64,000 bases of DNA from contig OZ242360.1 of assembly GCA_965208775.1 (NCBI GenBank), positions 2,480,001 through 2,544,000 of the forward strand, written 5' to 3'. Source of the stretch: JAPOVO01 sp026708165. GTDB lineage: Bacteria > Chloroflexota > UBA11872 > VXNJ01. Positions 37,773 through 48,079 of this stretch are shown piece by piece (the first letter of the stretch is position 1; every line of letters starts with the position of its first letter). The translations under genes were made by a program, and so were the position numbers. The notes beneath the pieces are model-generated. The model saw nothing but the letters and a program-made list of their open reading frames with translations. It ran no database searches and was not told the origin of the DNA.

Positions 37773-40700
37773 GACGGCCTCTCCGAGCGGGCGAGCAGGT
37801 CGGCGAAGTCGTAGTTCACGCTGGTGACTCCGAAATCCGGCTCGCGGTGGAAGGGGCGGCGGAGGTAGCGCACACGGTGGGAGCCGTCCCGAAGGAATTC
37901 GACCAGCGCCAAGATGAACCTGTCTGGCAAGTTGAGCGAACAGAGGATTTCATTCTTCGTCACGGTCAGGGTAGCGGCATCGGCGGCGCGGCCCTTTACC
38001 TCGATGAATCGCAGTCCGACATCGCCGTTGGGTGCGCGACTTTCGATATCGTAGCCGAGGCGCTCGAACTCGCGGTCCACCGGCTCGAATCCGAGCTCCC
38101 GTTCGACGTCCATGACGATAGCGCGGGCGCGAGCGGCGATCGCCTGGCGGTCCGGCGACGACGCGTGCGTGGGCACGGGCTGTCCGGACATGGCGGCGAC
38201 TAGGCCGGCCGGGACGACCATCGCCCCGCCTAGCAAGACGGGCGGCCGAGCTGAGATCTGGGACTCGCGGTCGAGCTCGTCGAGGCGTCGCTCGAGTCGT
38301 TCCTGCAGGTCGTCGGCGCGACGCCGCGCCTCTTGGGCATTGAGGCGGGCGTTTGGCTTGCCGGCCGCCTCCTGGTCGGCGAGCTGCGCGGCGCGGTGGT
38401 CCCAGTGAGAGATCTCCTTAGCCAATCGGTCCTTGACTGCGGCGCGGGTCTTGGCGATCCAAGCCAGGCGGCGGTCGCGTACCTCCGCGATGTGTTGCGG
38501 CACGACATTGGAGACGAGGTGGCCTATAGCGAGCTGCTCGAGGTCACGGGTGATCCATCCGCATTCGGGCCGCGCAAGGAAGTCATCGACCTCCGGCTCA
38601 TCCGCGTCCAGCGCTCGGTAGTCAAGGTAGGGAGCATACTGAAGGTGCCGGGTGTTCCCAGCAGTGTCCAGCTCGACATAGAGCATGCGCTTTGAGATCG
38701 CGCGGCGCTCCCTGGAGGGCAGTTGGCTGGCGTCCTGGATTGAGTGCTCGGCGTAGAAAAGCATGCGCGGCTCAGTTCCCGGATCACGGTCGTCAACGAG
38801 CACGGAGCCGCGGCGGAGAAGATCCCGGTGGCGCTCAAGGGTCAGATCGAGAGTGGCGTCGAGCAGAGGATGGCCCGGGCAGACAAAGGCGGCAAGCGGT
38901 TGCCCATGCGGGGCGATCAGATGTTTCTCGAACACGACGCGCTCGTAGCGCCGGAGGACCGATTCGCCGATGCCGATGAGGCGGTCACGGTTACGGACGA
39001 CGGCGGGCACGTGCCTAATCTCGTAGCGTCGCGGTTCGCGCTGCCGAAGCGAGCCACCCAGTCTCTTGAAGGCTTCCCTGAAGAACTCCTCAATGTAGTG
39101 AGGCTGAAGCCTGCGAGCCTGTGCGCGCTCCATTTCCCGGCGCACCTCGGCCACGCGGCTTGCCGCCATGACCTCATTGACGAGGGCTTCGTCGGCTAGC
39201 AGTTCTTCGAGACGGGGGCGGTCGACGGCGTCGGTGACAGCCTGGGTTAGACGTGCGCGGACCTCGGGTCGCTCACCGTAACGGATGGCCTCGATCAGCA
39301 GGTTGCGCAAGGGCTTGCCTTCGAACTCCAGCTTTCCGAGCACGTCGAACACCTGTCCGCCCAGCGCCTTGCGAGCCTCCTCGATCTTATCTAGGAGCGT
39401 GCGGTAGACATCGCCCTCCCGCGTTTTCTCGGCGACGAAGTTCCAGAGGTGACAGACCTCAGTCTGTCCGATGCGGTGGATGCGCCCAAAGCGCTGCTCA
39501 AGCCGGTTGGGGTTCCATGGCAGGTCGTAGTTGACCATGAGGTGAGCGCGCTGGAGGTTGATACCCTCGCTGGCGGCGTCCGTCGCGAGCAGAACCTGGA
39601 CCGTGATGTCATGGAGAAAACGCTCCTGGGCCGTGCGCCGGTCCTCGCGCCTCATCCCGCCGTGGATTACCGCCACGGCCTCGCTGCGCCCGAGCAGCTT
39701 GTTGGCGATGTTGTCGTGAAGGTAGTTCAGCGTGTCGCGGTGCTCGGTAAAGATCACGATCTTCTGGTGCGGAGACGGCTTGGGTATGGCAACACCGCCC
39801 CAATCTTTGGACGTAGCGGGATTATCGGCCCCAGGCGCGATGTCCTCCGGCGTCAGCAAATACTCAATCAGCTTGGCCAGCTCCCGCCACTTGGCGTCGC
39901 CGATGCGCCTGACCCGGGCAGCGACATTCTGTAGCCGCTTCAGGGTGGCGATCTCGGCCTCCAGCTCCGACACCGTGCGAGCCGCGGTGGCCTGGTCGAG
40001 GATCCGCTCGCCGATCGCTTCGACTTCGTCCTCGGGCGCGTCGTCGAGGTCCTCTAGGTCTTCGGCATCGAGCAGGGGCACGCTGTGCTCAAGCGGTACC
40101 GTGCCGCGTTGCATCAGCTTGACTTCACGTAGGCGGTCTTCAAGTCGTTCACGCCGGCGCCGGAGCGACTGGTAGATAGCCTCAGACGAGGAAGCTAGAC
40201 GACGCTGCAGGATGGTGAGCGCGAAGCCGACAGTCCCTGCCCGCTTGTCGTTCTCTAAAGCCTCGGCCCGGTTGAACTCCTCGCGGACGTAGGCCGTAAC
40301 GGCGTCGTACAAGCGGGCTTCATCATCGGACAGCTCGAATGGAACGGTCCGGGCCAATCGCTCGGGGAACAGGGGACGGCTGTCGAACCTGAGTAGCTTC
40401 TCCTTGATCATTCGGCGCATGAGGTCCGAAACGTCGACTTGGTGGACGCCGTCGCGGAAGCGGCCCTCGAAGCGGTCGGCGTCGAGCAGCGCCATGAACA
40501 GCTGGAAGTCTGCCTCCTTGCCATTGTGGGGCGTGGCGGTCATCAGCAGGAAATGACGGGTGAGGCCGGAGAGCAGCCGCCCGAGGCGGTGGCGCTTTGT
40601 ATAGCGCACCTCACCGCCAAAGAAGGTAGCGGAGAGCTTGTGAGCTTCGTCGCAGACGACCAGGTCCCAGCGGCCGTCGGGTGCGCGGAGCTTGGCCTGG

Positions 40701-41344
40701 ACCTCCTCATCGCGGGCCAGCTTATCCAGGCGGGCAATGGCCAGGTCGTTCTCCAGGAACCAGTTGCCCGTGCGAGCAGTTTCGAACTTGTCGTTGGTCA
40801 GGATTTCGAACGGGAGATCGAACTTGCGCGAGAGCTCGTCTTGCCACTGTTCGACGAGACTTCCGGGACATACGACGAGGCAGCGTTTGAGGTCGCCCCG
40901 GGCGATGAGTTCTTTGATAAGCAGGCCAGCCATGATTGTCTTACCGGCGCCGGGGTCGTCGGCGAGCAGGAACCTCAAGGGCTGCCTCGGCAGCATGGCC
41001 TCATAGACGCCGGTGATCTGGTGGGGCAAGGGTTCTACCAGAGAAGTATGAACGGCTAGCAGAGGATCGAACAGGTGAGCTAGCCAGATGCGCTGAGCTT
41101 CGGACACGAGTCGAAAGAGGTTGCCGTCGCCGTCAAAGCTCCAGGGGCGGCCCGACTCTACGACCTCAAGACGCGGCTCGTCGTCACGGTAGAGCAGCTG
41201 AGTATCGGTTGTGCCCAGAGCGTCCTTGTAGGTCAGTTCGACCGCGTCAGAGCCGAACCACTCAACGCTGACGACCGTAACGAGGCCGTCGGGCGCAATA
41301 CCGCGGACGGTCGTGGACGGCCGAATGTCCTCAAGCGTGGCCAA
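37769..41344 (-). CDS. SNF2-type helicase with C-terminal DUF3883 (Hma-like system, helicase)
   Basis: The product has 1,191 residues. SF2/SNF2 motifs are in order: DDPGAGKT (129-136), DEAH (232-235), MTATPHNG, then SEGINLQRAHLMVNYDLPWN and RFGRIHRIGQ in the second RecA lobe. A coiled segment follows, and then a DUF3883 domain near the C-terminus (FEPVDREFERLGYD, GLRFIEVKGRA), often seen in restriction-linked helicases and resembling a nuclease-like fold. It is the first gene of the minus-strand operon; its promoter should lie just above 41344. It resembles DISARM DrmD in overall layout, but DrmA, DrmB and DrmC are absent. Confidence 0.88.
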   Translation of the reverse strand: MATLEDIRPSTTVRGIAPDGLVTVVSVEWFGSDAVELTYKDALGTTDTQLLYRDDEPRLEVVESGRPWSFDGDGNLFRLVSEAQRIWLAHLFDPLLAVHTSLVEPLPHQITGVYEAMLPRQPLRFLLADDPGAGKTIMAGLLIKELIARGDLKRCLVVCPGSLVEQWQDELSRKFDLPFEILTNDKFETARTGNWFLENDLAIARLDKLARDEEVQAKLRAPDGRWDLVVCDEAHKLSATFFGGEVRYTKRHRLGRLLSGLTRHFLLMTATPHNGKEADFQLFMALLDADRFEGRFRDGVHQVDVSDLMRRMIKEKLLRFDSRPLFPERLARTVPFELSDDEARLYDAVTAYVREEFNRAEALENDKRAGTVGFALTILQRRLASSSEAIYQSLRRRRERLEDRLREVKLMQRGTVPLEHSVPLLDAEDLEDLDDAPEDEVEAIGERILDQATAARTVSELEAEIATLKRLQNVAARVRRIGDAKWRELAKLIEYLLTPEDIAPGADNPATSKDWGGVAIPKPSPHQKIVIFTEHRDTLNYLHDNIANKLLGRSEAVAVIHGGMRREDRRTAQERFLHDITVQVLLATDAASEGINLQRAHLMVNYDLPWNPNRLEQRFGRIHRIGQTEVCHLWNFVAEKTREGDVYRTLLDKIEEARKALGGQVFDVLGKLEFEGKPLRNLLIEAIRYGERPEVRARLTQAVTDAVDRPRLEELLADEALVNEVMAASRVAEVRREMERAQARRLQPHYIEEFFREAFKRLGGSLRQREPRRYEIRHVPAVVRNRDRLIGIGESVLRRYERVVFEKHLIAPHGQPLAAFVCPGHPLLDATLDLTLERHRDLLRRGSVLVDDRDPGTEPRMLFYAEHSIQDASQLPSRERRAISKRMLYVELDTAGNTRHLQYAPYLDYRALDADEPEVDDFLARPECGWITRDLEQLAIGHLVSNVVPQHIAEVRDRRLAWIAKTRAAVKDRLAKEISHWDHRAAQLADQEAAGKPNARLNAQEARRRADDLQERLERRLDELDRESQISARPPVLLGGAMVVPAGLVAAMSGQPVPTHASSPDRQAIAARARAIVMDVERELGFEPVDREFERLGYDIESRAPNGDVGLRFIEVKGRAADAATLTVTKNEILCSLNLPDRFILALVEFLRDGSHRVRYLRRPFHREPDFGVTSVNYDFADLLARSERPS

Positions 41345-42285
41345 ATCGGCGCTCCTGAGCTACGTGGAAGGGATCCAGTTGGCGGGTGGCGGCTGTCGTC
41401 AGACGATCACAGCTTTTCGGCTGCGCTGACGCGCCTTGGCTTACCTGGAAAAGGCTTAGCGACAGCGGCTCAAATCGCGGCGACCGATCTTCGCCCGTTA
41501 CTTGATGGCGCGTTGAGCCTACGGGCGTCACGAGGGGACACCCGACCGAGCGAGCGGTCGACCATCAGTTGCTCCAGCGGTAGCCATCCATCGCCCTTCA
41601 CGGCAGGCGCCGCAGTATATCCGAGGACCTCGGATGACATGCGATCATTAGCGGGCAGATCCAGCCATCGACACTTTTGGGACTAAGTGCGGTGATTGCC
41701 CCGGGCCATCATCGCTGGCGACTCAGACTCTGGGCAGGTTGCGTTGCCCACTAAGCGTGGCATTAGCGGTCGCGCCGCTCAATCTCCCTCGTCGAGGGAC
41801 GTTCCGGAGTCTTCACAATGCCAGACCTCTTCTCTATGCCAAGCACAGAGTTAGCAGAGCAAACGATAAAACGCCGAAAACCACAATCCAGAAACGGCAC
41901 CGCAGCATCCTTCGAGACTACCCCAAAGACGAAACACTGCCGATGTTCCAAGACTCGGTATCAACAGGTTCCCCTCGGTGAGGGGGCTGGACCCTACTTC
42001 AACCTCGGCCGCGCCTCGTTCGAGACGAGGGGTCGGGGTTGAATGTGGTCTCCACTAAGCAGACATAGGGAGTCGTGGTCGGGCTAGTGAACCTCCAGCA
42101 CAGGCAGACCTAGATCGCCATCAAGCCGCATCGAGTTGGCGCCGACAGCGATTCTGCCCGCATAGCCCCCAACGGCCGACTGGGGACCTGGCCCCGAAGA
42201 CCTTCGCGCTGAAGACGGCAGCAGTTCTTCAATGAACCGCGAACCTAACATTCCAGTTGGGCAAAGTATACTTCGCGCTGCATGA
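41345..42285. other. Long intergenic region between the defence operon and the membrane-protein cluster
   Basis: About 940 bases have no supported gene. Short open frames (for example 41739-41981) are not convincing. The right part contains a strong hairpin (41998-42043). Promoters for the helicase operon (minus) and the large membrane protein at 42425 (plus) should be here. Confidence 0.5.
41998..42043. repeat. Extended imperfect hairpin
   Basis: The outer arms TTCAACC (41998-42004) and GGTTGAA (42037-42043) and the inner arms CCTCGT (42014-42019) and ACGAGG (42025-42030) pair perfectly, with bulges between. There is no T run, so it is not a standard terminator. It may be a mobile miniature repeat or an RNA structure. 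Confidence 0.5.
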
Positions 42286-42396
42286 CGCGTATTAATCTCC
42301 AAGTGGCGCTGGCAGGCGCCGCTCGCATACTTGGTTGAGTCGCTGCCGCACCTGAAATTGATCGTGGCACCCCTTGTAATCGTCACCTGGTTGTAG
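42286..42396 (+). pseudogene. C-terminal remnant of an unidentified gene upstream of the first large membrane protein
   Basis: A 36-codon stretch ends VESLPHLKLIVAPLVIVTWL and a stop. The same ending (VESPPLLKLIVAPPVIVP) occurs on the minus strand at 55358-55420, just upstream of the third paralogue. Shared sequence in the same place relative to two paralogues shows that a larger block was copied; the parent gene is not in the window. Confidence 0.55.
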
Positions 42397-42424
42397 AGCG
42401 CCATCCGTTGACGGTACAGGAATC

Positions 42425-45256
42425 TTGACCGTCGATCCGTCGGTAGTCCCCGGGCTGCTGTTTCTGCTGGCCGAGCTCGTCGCGCTCACCGGCGTTGGTT
42501 ACGTCATTGTCCTGGTGGCGCTGCGGGAGACCGACCGCCGGGTCGCGCTGGCGCAGGGGCTAGTTGTCGGACCGGCGACCTGGGGCGTGGTCGTCAACCT
42601 GGCGATGTACGCGCTGCCGGGGATGCCGGGAGCGATCGCCGGTTGGGTGTTCGTGCTGGCGCTGGCTGCCGTCTTGGTCTGGCGCTCCCCGAACCCGCTT
42701 CGACCGCGACTGCGTACTGCGGCGGTGTTCGGTCTGACGGCACTCGCCAGCCGTCAGCTATTGACAGTCATAGATTCGCCGATACACCTAGGATTGGCGG
42801 CCTCCATCCGCGCCGGCATCTTTCCGCCAGAGCTGCCCTGGATTCCGGGCACATCCGTCCCCTACCACTACGGATCTGATCTGCTGCTCGGACTGCTAAC
42901 GCCGCCGTTCGGTCCCAACCTTGCGTTCGTGGTGGAGCTGCTGGGCGCCTATGCGTGGATGAGCCTGGTCCTGGTGGTGGGAACGGCGCTCGTGCGGCGC
43001 GGGGGCTGGTTCGGCGCGTTGATCTTGACGCCGCTGCTGCTCGCTACCGGCGCCTGGACGTTTCCGCGCGCGCTCGACGTCATAGATGTACCGATCCCGG
43101 CGGCGCTGCCGGCGGCGGGAATCCGGGCCTCGTTGACGGACATCTACTGGCCGGCGGCTGCGTGGCCTCTGGATTCGTACTATGCGGCGCTTCCAAATAT
43201 CTGGAAGCCATCGTTTCCGCTCGCTTATGCCCTGGCGTTCGTGGTGCTCCGGCGCGCAGCGGGTTGCGAGCGCCGCAGGTGGCCGGAGGTACTCACGCTC
43301 GCCGGGTTGACCGGTTTTCTCGGTCTCACATCAGCGACGCTTACCCCGATTGTGCTCCTTTCCTGGGCGGTGCTGGAAGCGGTCCATCTTTTGAAGTCCA
43401 GACGCCCCGGGGCAAAGCAGCCGGCAAGCATTCTGCGCCCGTTCTCGGGACTCTTGCTGGCCGCGGTCTTGCTGGTCGTCGAGGGTGGAGCCTCCTCGGT
43501 TGCTCTGACAGGTTCGACATCGTTCGGCGTTTCGCTCGAATGGGGCCGCGGCGCGGACAACTGGAGTCAAATGGGATCGTTCGACCCGCGGCCCGGCGGG
43601 GTCGCCCTGCTCGGGCTCGGTCCGCTCGCCGTCGCCGGGATTGCCGCGCTGCTGGCCCGGCGCGACCGCCTCGTGCTTGCGCTGGTGGCGGGTACGGTCA
43701 TGCTGGTGATTCTCGCGCTGGTGCTGCGTTACGAACCCGCCCCGTGGGACACCGGCCGCCTGGCCGGACACGCCCGCAACTTCGCGCTGTTCGCGTTGCT
43801 GCTCGCGCTGGGCGGACGAATGTCCCACCTGAGACCCCGCTGGCGCTACGCCGCGGGCGCGGCGCTCGCCGCTCTTATCGTCTGGCCGACGATCTCGGCT
43901 CCGGTCAGTAACGTCCGTCTGGCGATTGGCCGGGGGATTGAGATTGCCAATGCCAGAGTGGCCGCCCAAACCGACGCCGGGTGGTTCGCGGGGCGTTACA
44001 TGTTGCGGGGCCTGCCCGACCGCATCGCCGCATTCATCCGCGGCCACACTGCGATCGACGCGCGTATGTTCTCGCCTCACCCGCACCAGATGACTTACGC
44101 CACCGGCCGCCCGAACGCATCAGGATTCGACGGGCTCATCCACTTTCTAGCTAAGCAAGGCCCCGGATACCGGGACGTCCTCGACTATCTGGAGCCCGCG
44201 GCAGTCCGCCGGCTTGGCTTCGAGTACGTCCACGCGACGGAGTCGTGGGTGGAGGGTCTGCCTGGCGACGCGGCTGCGCGGCTCGACGATCCGAGTCTGT
44301 TCGAGCTTGTGGTCCGCGACGACTCCGAGAGTCTCTATCGAGTGCTGCCGGCGTTCCTCGCGCTCGACGCGCCTCCCGCGTCCGGGTCGTACGAGGCTCT
44401 CCGACAGGCCGTTCCCGCCTCCGCCACGGTCTTCGTGTCCTCGATATCGGATTCCAGTCCTTCGGCAGACGCAGCGGAGCCGCTGCTATCCAGTGGAGCA
44501 GTTCGCGAGCGGCGTTTGATTCTGGCGCGCACCGCGTCGGTACTGACACACGCCCGGCTGGTGGGTCTCATCGATCCGTCAACGTTGGGTCTACGGACGC
44601 ACTGGCGGGCCGATCCTCTCGGAGATCAAGTCCCCGACCTGGTTATCATGCCGCTGGATTTCGTGCCCTGGATGCTCCCCGCCGCGTCGCGCCAGCCTAT
44701 ATGGTGGAACGACGAGGCTGCCGTCTACGCGCTCGACGGAGCCGTCGCTCCGATAAGACCTCCACCACCGGGCGAGCAATTCCCTTTCAGCGTTCGGGTA
44801 TCAGATGTAAGCGCCATGACGGACGGTCGACTCTCTTTCACCGCCACGTTCGAAGACCGTGCGCCCGGCCGGTGGTCGGGGCAGGACTGGATACTGGTCG
44901 CCACTGAAGTTCCGCCGTGGGACCTTCCAACACAGCTCCTCGCCGACGGCCGCACACCGCCGGCCGCCATGTGGTTTGGCGGCCTGGCGGGACCGGGTTC
45001 GGAAACGACCTCTCTGGAACATCACTTCGATTTCCTGAAGCCCGGCCTTTCGGTTCGAGATGAAGACGGTGCGCTGGTCCTGCTGCCCTCTTCGGCGCCC
45101 ATCTCGGGCCCGGGCACGTGGACGCTGGCGGTTCGCGTGCGCCGCGAATATCAGCCGCGCTTGTGGCGGGACGTCGCCATCATCGCCGTGCTGAAAATCA
45201 GAGTCTCCGAATCCGGTGAGTTCTCCTATCAGGTCTATGAGGACGCGCGTGGCTAG
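42425..45256 (+). CDS. Large polytopic membrane protein, paralogue 1 (GT-C-like, tentative)
   Basis: The product has 943 residues from TTG 42425. About ten helices fill residues 1-480 (starting TVDPSVVPGLLFLLAELVAL), with loop motifs HLGLAASIRAGIFPPELPW and YHYGSDLLLGLL that resemble the acidic/His outside loops of GT-C glycosyltransferases. Residues about 520-940 look soluble and outside, with MTYATGRPNASGFDGLIHFL, YLEPAAVRRLGFEYVH and two beta-rich segments. Two full paralogues lie at 45269 and 52546. Relative to paralogue 2 about ten residues are missing near residue 100. It is possibly a glycosyl or polymer transferase; I do not recognise a named family. Confidence 0.7.
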   Translation: MTVDPSVVPGLLFLLAELVALTGVGYVIVLVALRETDRRVALAQGLVVGPATWGVVVNLAMYALPGMPGAIAGWVFVLALAAVLVWRSPNPLRPRLRTAAVFGLTALASRQLLTVIDSPIHLGLAASIRAGIFPPELPWIPGTSVPYHYGSDLLLGLLTPPFGPNLAFVVELLGAYAWMSLVLVVGTALVRRGGWFGALILTPLLLATGAWTFPRALDVIDVPIPAALPAAGIRASLTDIYWPAAAWPLDSYYAALPNIWKPSFPLAYALAFVVLRRAAGCERRRWPEVLTLAGLTGFLGLTSATLTPIVLLSWAVLEAVHLLKSRRPGAKQPASILRPFSGLLLAAVLLVVEGGASSVALTGSTSFGVSLEWGRGADNWSQMGSFDPRPGGVALLGLGPLAVAGIAALLARRDRLVLALVAGTVMLVILALVLRYEPAPWDTGRLAGHARNFALFALLLALGGRMSHLRPRWRYAAGAALAALIVWPTISAPVSNVRLAIGRGIEIANARVAAQTDAGWFAGRYMLRGLPDRIAAFIRGHTAIDARMFSPHPHQMTYATGRPNASGFDGLIHFLAKQGPGYRDVLDYLEPAAVRRLGFEYVHATESWVEGLPGDAAARLDDPSLFELVVRDDSESLYRVLPAFLALDAPPASGSYEALRQAVPASATVFVSSISDSSPSADAAEPLLSSGAVRERRLILARTASVLTHARLVGLIDPSTLGLRTHWRADPLGDQVPDLVIMPLDFVPWMLPAASRQPIWWNDEAAVYALDGAVAPIRPPPPGEQFPFSVRVSDVSAMTDGRLSFTATFEDRAPGRWSGQDWILVATEVPPWDLPTQLLADGRTPPAAMWFGGLAGPGSETTSLEHHFDFLKPGLSVRDEDGALVLLPSSAPISGPGTWTLAVRVRREYQPRLWRDVAIIAVLKIRVSESGEFSYQVYEDARG

Positions 45257-45268
45257 GAGACCGGATTG

Positions 45269-48079
45269 ATGACCGTCGATCCATCTGTAGTCCCCGGACT
45301 GTTGCTTCTGCTGGCCGAGCTCGTTGCGCTTGCCGGCGTCGGTTACGTCATCGTTCGCGTGGCGCTGCGGGAGACCGACCATCGCGTTGCCCTAGCGCAG
45401 GGGCTAGTCGTCGGTCCGGCAATCTGGGGCGTCGTCGTCAATCTCGCGATGTACGCGCTCCCGGGAATCCCGGGCGCGATCGCCGGCTGGATTTTCGTGC
45501 TGGCGCTGGCTGCCGTCCTGGTCTGGCGCTCCCCGAACCCGCTTCGACCGCAACTCCGCACGGCGGCGGTGTTCAGTCTGACGGCACTCGCCCTCTTCTG
45601 GGCGGCGCTCGCCAGCAGGCAGACATTCGGGATACCCGACACACATTTGCACTTGGGACTGGCCGCGTCGATACGGGCCGGTGGGTTTCCGCCCGAGCTG
45701 CCCTGGAACCCGGGCGCGCCGGCTCCTTATCACCATGGCGTGAGTATGTTGAACGGGTTGCTGACACCGCCGTTCGGTCCGAATCTGGCGTTTGGCGAGG
45801 AGCTGCTGAGCGCGTACCTCTGGATAACCTTAGCCCTCGTAGTGGCTACGACGTTATTGCGGCGGACCTCCGGTTTCGCAATGCTGATCATCGCGCCGCT
45901 TTTATTGACGAGTGCAGCGTCAACGTTCCTCCAGGCCGAGCCAACGCCGGAGGACATCCTGCAAGTAGCTACCCCGTTGGGAATACCGACTGCCGGACTG
46001 CGTGCCTCGCTGGCGGACATCTACTGGCCGTTGGTGGACTACTCATCGCCGGATTACGCACTGGCAAACATTCGGAAGCCCGCATTCACACTGTCGTACG
46101 CGCTTGCATTCGTAGTGATCGCACGCGCCGCTTGCACCAAACGCCGCTCGTGGCCCACGGTGATTACGCTCGCTGCTTTGGTCGGGTTTCTTGGTCTCAC
46201 TTCGTCTACTCTCGCCCCAACGGTGTTCGTCTTGTGGGCAGGCTTGGAAGCAGCGCATCTCCTGAAATCCAGACGCGCAGGCTCCCCTGTGCGCGGCGCG
46301 CTGGTCCGCTCGGTCTGCGGGCTCGCGCTCGCCGCGATTCTGCAACTCGCCGGAAGCCTTTCCGCATACGTCCTAGGGGATTCCGTGCCGTCCGGTTTAT
46401 CGCTCGGGACCAGCGAGTATTTCGGGGGTTGGCGGCTGCTGGGAACACTCGACCGGCTGCCAGGCGGAGTCGGCTTGGTAGGTCTTGGCCCCCTGGCCGT
46501 TGCCGGCTTGGCCGCGTTGCTCTGCCGGCGCGACCGCTTCGTGCTGGCGTTGGCGGCGGGAGCCGTCATGCTGCTGCTCGTTCCGCTGGTCCTGAAATAC
46601 GATCCGGTTCCGAGGGATATGGTCCGACTGGAAGGCCACGCACGCAACCTCGCATTGTTCGCGCTGCTCATCGCGCTCGTCGGCCTACGTATGGCTGACC
46701 TACGGTCGGCGCGCTGGCGCTACACGGCGGGCGCGGCGCTCGTCGGCCTGATCGTCTGGCCGACAATTGCGGCGCCCGTCCACCACCTTAGCTTGGCGCT
46801 CGTTAACGGCATTGAACTCGCGAACGCCCAGCCAAAGCAACAGGTGTCCGGTATCAATGCTGTTCAACGGCGATTCGTGCTGAGGAGCGTCCCATCGGAT
46901 GGTATTGCAGCTTTCATTCGCGACAACACGACCGCCGAGACGCGTGTCTTCTCCCCTGAGCCTCTTCAGATGACCTACGTCACGGGCCGCCCCAACGCTA
47001 TCGGATATGCCGGGCTTGTTCACCTCGGCGCACGCCGAGGCCCTCAATATCACGACGTTCTCCACTATCTCGAGCCGTCCGCCATCCGCCAGCTAGACTT
47101 CGAATATGTACACGCGCCGGACTCATGGGTGCAGGGTTTACCAGACCAGGCGGCCGACCGGCTAAACGATCCCCGTCTGTTCCAGCTCGTGGTCCGTGAC
47201 GGGGCCGAGAGTCTCTTCCGAGTGCTACCTGTGTCTCTCGCGCTCGACGCGCCTCCCGCACCGGGATCGTATGAGGCGCTGCGACAGGCAGTTCCCGCAT
47301 CGGCAACGATATTACTGCCCGAGATATTCAAGTCGGGCCTTGTCAACCGCACCGGATGGGCGCTATACCATGCCCAGCTGCTGGGCGAGATAGATCCGGC
47401 AAATATGCATCTGCGATCGAGATGGCAGGTAGAACCGCTCGGGGACCACGTGCCGAACTTCATCGTTACGCCGACGAGGTTCGTACCCTGGATGTTCCCC
47501 ACCGATTCGCGCCAGCCGATATGGTGGAACGACGAGACCGCCGTCTACGCGCTCCACGGAACCGTCGACCCGATCATGCCGCCGCCGAGGACCGAGTCGC
47601 TTCCCTTTGGCGTGACCCTGTCGGAGGTTACAACCGCCGACCGGCGTATAGCTTTCACGGCTACTTTCGACGACGGTGCTCCCGACCAGTGGACAAGCCA
47701 GGATTGGGTGCTCGTCGAAATACAGGCCCCACCCTGGCACCTCCCGATCGAGGTCCTCCGCGACGGCAGTGCTGCCATCGCGATGTGGTTCATTAGCTAT
47801 CTGAATCCCGGTCAGGGTACGACCTCCCTAATGTACGAGTTCGACGTCCACGCGCCCAGCCTCGCCGTCCGCAGAGAACACGGTTTGCTGAAGCCGCTTG
47901 ACCGGTCCGAAGGGGTGCTCGACGCGGGCAGCTACCTTCTAGCAGTGCGCCTTCGGCACGAATACGAGTCGAACAAGTGGCGGGACGCCGCCTTCATTCC
48001 AGTGCTCAGGATTGAAGTCTCCGAGACCGGCGATGTCTCTTACCGTGCCTTCGAAGCGTCCGAACCTCCAGGGGAATAG
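45269..48079 (+). CDS. Large polytopic membrane protein, paralogue 2 (GT-C-like, tentative)
   Basis: The product has 936 residues from ATG 45269, preceded by AGGAG about nine bases ahead; the TTG three bases earlier is less likely. It starts 12 bases after paralogue 1 ends, so both are one transcript arising from a tandem duplication. It has the same two-part design: N-terminal helices with HLGLAASIRAGGFPPELPW and YHHGVSMLNGLL, then an outside half with RVFSPEPLQMTYVTGRPNA and YLEPSAIRQLDFEYVHAP. DNA identity with paralogue 1 is highest in the first 350 bases. The role is unknown; an envelope glycan role is inferred from motifs and the neighbouring sulfatase-like gene. Confidence 0.7.
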   Translation: MTVDPSVVPGLLLLLAELVALAGVGYVIVRVALRETDHRVALAQGLVVGPAIWGVVVNLAMYALPGIPGAIAGWIFVLALAAVLVWRSPNPLRPQLRTAAVFSLTALALFWAALASRQTFGIPDTHLHLGLAASIRAGGFPPELPWNPGAPAPYHHGVSMLNGLLTPPFGPNLAFGEELLSAYLWITLALVVATTLLRRTSGFAMLIIAPLLLTSAASTFLQAEPTPEDILQVATPLGIPTAGLRASLADIYWPLVDYSSPDYALANIRKPAFTLSYALAFVVIARAACTKRRSWPTVITLAALVGFLGLTSSTLAPTVFVLWAGLEAAHLLKSRRAGSPVRGALVRSVCGLALAAILQLAGSLSAYVLGDSVPSGLSLGTSEYFGGWRLLGTLDRLPGGVGLVGLGPLAVAGLAALLCRRDRFVLALAAGAVMLLLVPLVLKYDPVPRDMVRLEGHARNLALFALLIALVGLRMADLRSARWRYTAGAALVGLIVWPTIAAPVHHLSLALVNGIELANAQPKQQVSGINAVQRRFVLRSVPSDGIAAFIRDNTTAETRVFSPEPLQMTYVTGRPNAIGYAGLVHLGARRGPQYHDVLHYLEPSAIRQLDFEYVHAPDSWVQGLPDQAADRLNDPRLFQLVVRDGAESLFRVLPVSLALDAPPAPGSYEALRQAVPASATILLPEIFKSGLVNRTGWALYHAQLLGEIDPANMHLRSRWQVEPLGDHVPNFIVTPTRFVPWMFPTDSRQPIWWNDETAVYALHGTVDPIMPPPRTESLPFGVTLSEVTTADRRIAFTATFDDGAPDQWTSQDWVLVEIQAPPWHLPIEVLRDGSAAIAMWFISYLNPGQGTTSLMYEFDVHAPSLAVRREHGLLKPLDRSEGVLDAGSYLLAVRLRHEYESNKWRDAAFIPVLRIEVSETGDVSYRAFEASEPPGE

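Noticed and set aside
31511..41344. Calling the helicase-methylase-ATPase operon a DISARM or BREX system
   Set aside because: DrmA, DrmB and DrmC of DISARM and PglZ/BrxC of BREX are absent; the DUF1156-DUF499-SNF2 trio fits Hma better.
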